Below are positions 48,656-51,459 of a stretch of 51,459 nucleotides of DNA, one piece after another; the first letter of the stretch is position 1; every line of letters begins with the position of its first letter. The stretch comes from Chlorokybus atmophyticus. Taxonomy: Eukaryota; Streptophyta; Chlorokybophyceae; Chlorokybales; Chlorokybaceae. The stretch covers positions 856,264 to 907,722 of the forward strand of contig RHPI01000797.1 of assembly GCA_009103225.1 (NCBI GenBank), written 5' to 3'. Both the position numbers and the translations under genes were made by a program. The notes beneath the pieces were generated by a model. The model saw only the letters and a list, made by a program, of their open reading frames with translations, was not told where the DNA came from and made no database searches.

Positions 48656-49976
48656 ATGCTTGCTGTTACGCTGTACCGGAGCCTGGTGCCATACAGAGCA
48701 GCGTTGAAGCTTCTGGAAGAGCTCGCTGCCTTGCGAAGAAAAAACGAGGTGCGTGTGCAGTACGACAGCTGCGTTTGTTCTGCAGTATTTGCATGCAAAC
48801 AGCATGAACCAGCTGCTCTTACACTTTACGGACAGACACTTGAATCACTTACGGGTTGCCGCAAGCACTACAATGTGACACACACAAGCATTCAAGCATG
48901 CACTATTGGTTGATCATACATACGGACCGAGTCAATTGCAGACGGGTTACTGCAACAGCAAGCTTCATAGTCAACTCCAACAGACAGCACACTTGTTCCG
49001 GGCTTGCCAGAATAAGCATACCTTACCTAAGGTGTTGCATGCGTTTGAGCAGGTGTGCGACCAGCTTCTGGTTCTACAGCACGAGCCGGTCTACACTGTG
49101 GGCAAGCGGGCGACGACGCACAACCTGCTCGTGTCGGAGGAGGAACTTGCCAGCAGAGGCGCGGAGCTCGTGCACACGCGCCGTGGAGGCGACATCACCT
49201 TCCACGGCCCTGGCCAGGTTCACATGCAAGCTTTGGGCTGAAGTGTGTCTAGATGATTACGTGCACTAGTTGGTTTACTGTCTTTTGCTGCCCTGAAGTC
49301 TGTGATGGCTTGTTGTGGACATGTCTGTGATGGCGATGTAGTGGCTGCTCTACCCGACGGTGAAGTTGAAGGAGAGGCAGCTTGGAGCCCGCCAGTATGT
49401 GGAGGCGCTGGAGGATACTATGATCACGACAGCCGCTGAGCATGGCATTGGGGTGCGAGCATCAGCACTGGAACAATATATGTTTGCATGCACACTATTA
49501 CGCATTTGCAACTGTACTTGTGTGGGCGCACATGCATGGAGCGTACTCAATTGAGTGAACACGACACTAGATGTCATGTTGACATGTCCGGTGTTGTGGC
49601 ATGTAAGGCGAGGGGACGGATGAAGCTTGAAACAGGGGTATGGGTGGAGGACAGGAAGATTGGTGCGATTGGGGTGCAAATCTCTGCCGGTGTGGCATCG
49701 CATGGACTAGCCTTCAATGCCTGTCCCAACTTGAGGTCAGAGCCAGACATGGGTCACACCTTTGCTGCAGAGCCGTCAATGAAGCAGTGTGTGTTCAGGT
49801 GGTACAACAACATAGTGCCATGCGGCATTGCGGGTAAAGAAGTCACATCATTGCAAAAGGAGCTGGGTCGGGACATTGACATGCATCAAGTAGGCATGCT
49901 GTTGATGACAAACTTCTTCAATCACCTTCGCTACAACCAGATGTCATTGATTGAGGCAAGGAGTCTTTCTAGCTGA
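48656..49976 (+). CDS. LIPB: Lipoyl(octanoyl) transferase
   Basis: Exons 48656-48748, 49053-49217, 49342-49452, 49608-49735 and 49799-49976 join in frame to 224 aa, a normal LipB length without a long transit peptide. Motifs in order are LVPYRAALKLLEEL, LVLQHEPVYTVGKR, RRGGDITFHGPGQ, GRMKLETGVWV, DRKIGAIGVQIS (catalytic Lys), ASHGLAFN and IVPCGIAGKEVTSL (catalytic Cys). The enzyme moves octanoyl from acyl-carrier protein to the lipoyl domains of pyruvate dehydrogenase and related complexes, or to H protein, in mitochondria or plastids. The start is not secure: an upstream exon encoding a targeting peptide is likely. It converges on the malonyl transacylase gene, which acts upstream in the pathway. 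Confidence 0.93.
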
Positions 49977-50312
49977 TCAGTTTGAATGACGCATTGTGAC
50001 CACTATGTGGTTGCTGCATGTTAGAGGAAGCACACCATGGGCTTTGGAAAAGCCCAGTCCTCGCAGTAAGCATGCACATATCAGCATGTGAGGACGTCTG
50101 CGCATCACCCACATTTGTGTGCATGCAAGAATAGCCAATGTGCAAAGATCACATATATCCACGGATTGGCACTCAATGTCCTGAGGCAGTCCACTGGGTC
50201 TCCTAAATTCTGTTGACTAAATACAGGCAGCTCACCTCTATAACACCGCATGCCAAGCGCCCGCATGTCTGTCAGTTGGAGGGGTTGCAGGATGCAAGAG
50301 ACAAGGCTGTCC
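49977..50312. other. Convergent 3' intergenic stretch
   Basis: It is 336 bp between two stop codons. It contains the small hairpin GGGCTT/AAGCCC at about 50039-50054. No coding signal. Confidence 0.5.
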
Positions 50313-51411
50313 TCAAACAGTGATGTTTGTGACAGATGCTTTCCTATCGACGCGTTTCATGATGCCCGCAATGACCTGCCGCCGCATGCTGGTGTTGATG
50401 GCACAGCTGGCAAACAACTGGCCGTGTGAACAACATGATTGCAAGCATCCTTGGCACATTACACCGTATGCCATACCTTGCCGGGCCCGAGCTCATAGGA
50501 GTTGGACAGGCCTTTGCTTAGCAACGTCTTCAGTGTTGTTTCCCATTGTACTGGTGATGTCAGCTGCAACCGCGCAAGTCAATGTGTTGATAATTGTGAC
50601 CACGGACAAGCCAGAATGCGATATTATGTTGTAATGCATGCTGCAAGGCCCACTACTTAGCAAGTTCCAACCTGTTGTGCAAGGATGGACTTGATTACTT
50701 CAGGGTCAGAGTGCGGCTTGACGTCCACATTGGACACGACGGGAATGCGGGGCTTCGATATGGTTGTACTCGCAAGGGCCTCGGCAAGCGCTTCTGATGC
50801 TGGAGCCATGTACCTGCCGCAGAAAGGTATGTGACATGCATATTAAGCATAAACAACACAAACAGTGGCCGGAGTTGTGGAGGAACAGGTAGCAGGTGCA
50901 GAAAGGGAGGTGCTGCTTGTGCCTCAAGCAGTATGTGGTTCTCTTACCTTGTGTGGAAGGCACCGGCAACTGCCAGGCGCACCGTCATCTTAGCGCCAAA
51001 CGACTTTGCAAGTTTTTCCACGGCTTCGCACCCAGCTATGCCACCTGATACCGCATAGTTGCCCTGTTGGACACAACACTGCTTTGTTGGCCATATTGCA
51101 AGCAGCCAAGACTTGCCTTGAGCACGCCAATGCTCATCACAGTACGAGGCAATAAACAGAAGCAACAGCCCAACATGCACTGACCGGGCACAGGTAGTTG
51201 GCCAAAACTATGCCGTTTTCAGCGCCAGCTTCCTCAGTTGCTGCTTTGCATAGCTCTGAGACCTGCATGCATGCCCATGGTTGCCACCAACGTTCCCTGG
51301 TACTGACACAACTCGCATCAAGAGGTGCAAGCGTGAAGTCAGGCACCCTACCTTGTCTGAGTCCAACCCGATGACGCTGACCATTCCACTTGCTGTTGCG
51401 TCTGCTGCCGC
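50313..51411 (-). CDS. MCAT: Malonyl-CoA:ACP transacylase, C-terminal part (5' end beyond window)
   Basis: Exons 51411-51352, 51262-51185, 51063-50948, 50813-50672, 50563-50477 and 50375-50313 join in frame to 181 aa ending at TGA. Family motifs are SGMVSVIGLD, then IVLANYLCPG|NYAVSGG, the catalytic His in AVAGAFHTR, IPVVSNVDVKPHSDP, QLTSPVQWETTLKTLL and SYELGPGKVIAGIMKRV. The nucleophile region GHSLGE and any transit peptide lie outside the window to the right. The enzyme loads malonyl groups onto ACP for type II fatty-acid synthesis in the plastid or mitochondrion. Its stop faces the LipB stop 337 bp away. Confidence 0.95.
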
Positions 51412-51459
51412 CTGTCAGGCAGCTGCGGTAAGACGCAATCAAAGACACCCCTCCCCCCC

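Noticed and set aside
1-51459. Search by eye for tRNA, rRNA, CRISPR arrays and bacterial operons
   Set aside because: No cloverleaf, ribosomal core sequence or regularly spaced repeat-spacer array was seen; gene structure is eukaryotic.

Overview
This window is eukaryotic nuclear DNA, most likely from a green alga (Chlorophyta). The evidence is intron-rich genes with GT-AG introns (one GC-AG), a photorespiratory peroxisomal aminotransferase, fatty-acid/lipoate synthesis genes, a secreted cellulase with a Ser/Pro-rich cell-wall-type linker, and TGTAA motifs at several gene ends. The genus cannot be read from the sequence. Host exons are GC-rich at third positions and lie between AT-rich or GT-rich intergenic stretches full of CATGCA-type words, hairpins and diverged repeats. 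Exon models were built by hand by joining splice sites that keep frame, so single boundaries may be wrong.

Layout. 1-1260: 5' part of a secreted protein of unknown function (-), running off the left edge. 1270-3480: two diverged copies of a 1.1 kb non-coding unit in tandem. 6.6-7.6 kb: a poorly resolved gene. 8049-9508: a YEATS-domain chromatin reader (GAS41/YAF9 type, +). 12.8-22.0 kb: a composite mobile-element-like locus with a coiled-coil/RING gene (+) bracketed by inverted repeats, a GIY-YIG nuclease gene (-) and a Helitron-type Rep/helicase (-). Its gene boundaries carry CATATG/GATATC-type palindrome clusters. 23934-26500: serine/alanine-glyoxylate aminotransferase (+). 28708-30721: plastid-type ferredoxin-reductase-fold oxidoreductase (+) with a long intronic hairpin. 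31269-34350: GH9 cellulase (-). 35108-36155: VTC1-like DUF202 membrane protein (+). 37895-41900: secreted G8-domain beta-helix protein (-), with an assembly gap in one intron. 43-47 kb: AT-rich repeat desert. 47193-48292: a second VTC1-like gene (-). 48656-49976: lipoyl(octanoyl) transferase (+). 50313-51411: C-terminal part of malonyl-CoA:ACP transacylase (-), running off the right edge.

How the genes fit together. Two neighbours at the right edge act in one pathway: the transacylase feeds fatty-acid synthesis, whose octanoyl-ACP is the LipB substrate. The two VTC1-like genes are paralogues with the same intron position and suggest an acidocalcisome/vacuolar polyphosphate function. The most unusual part is 12.8-22.0 kb. 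There a Helitron Rep/helicase, with an apparent frameshift and no visible C-terminal helicase motifs, sits beside a GIY-YIG nuclease that appears to be spliced to an unrecognised N-terminal region, and beside a RING gene inside inverted repeats.
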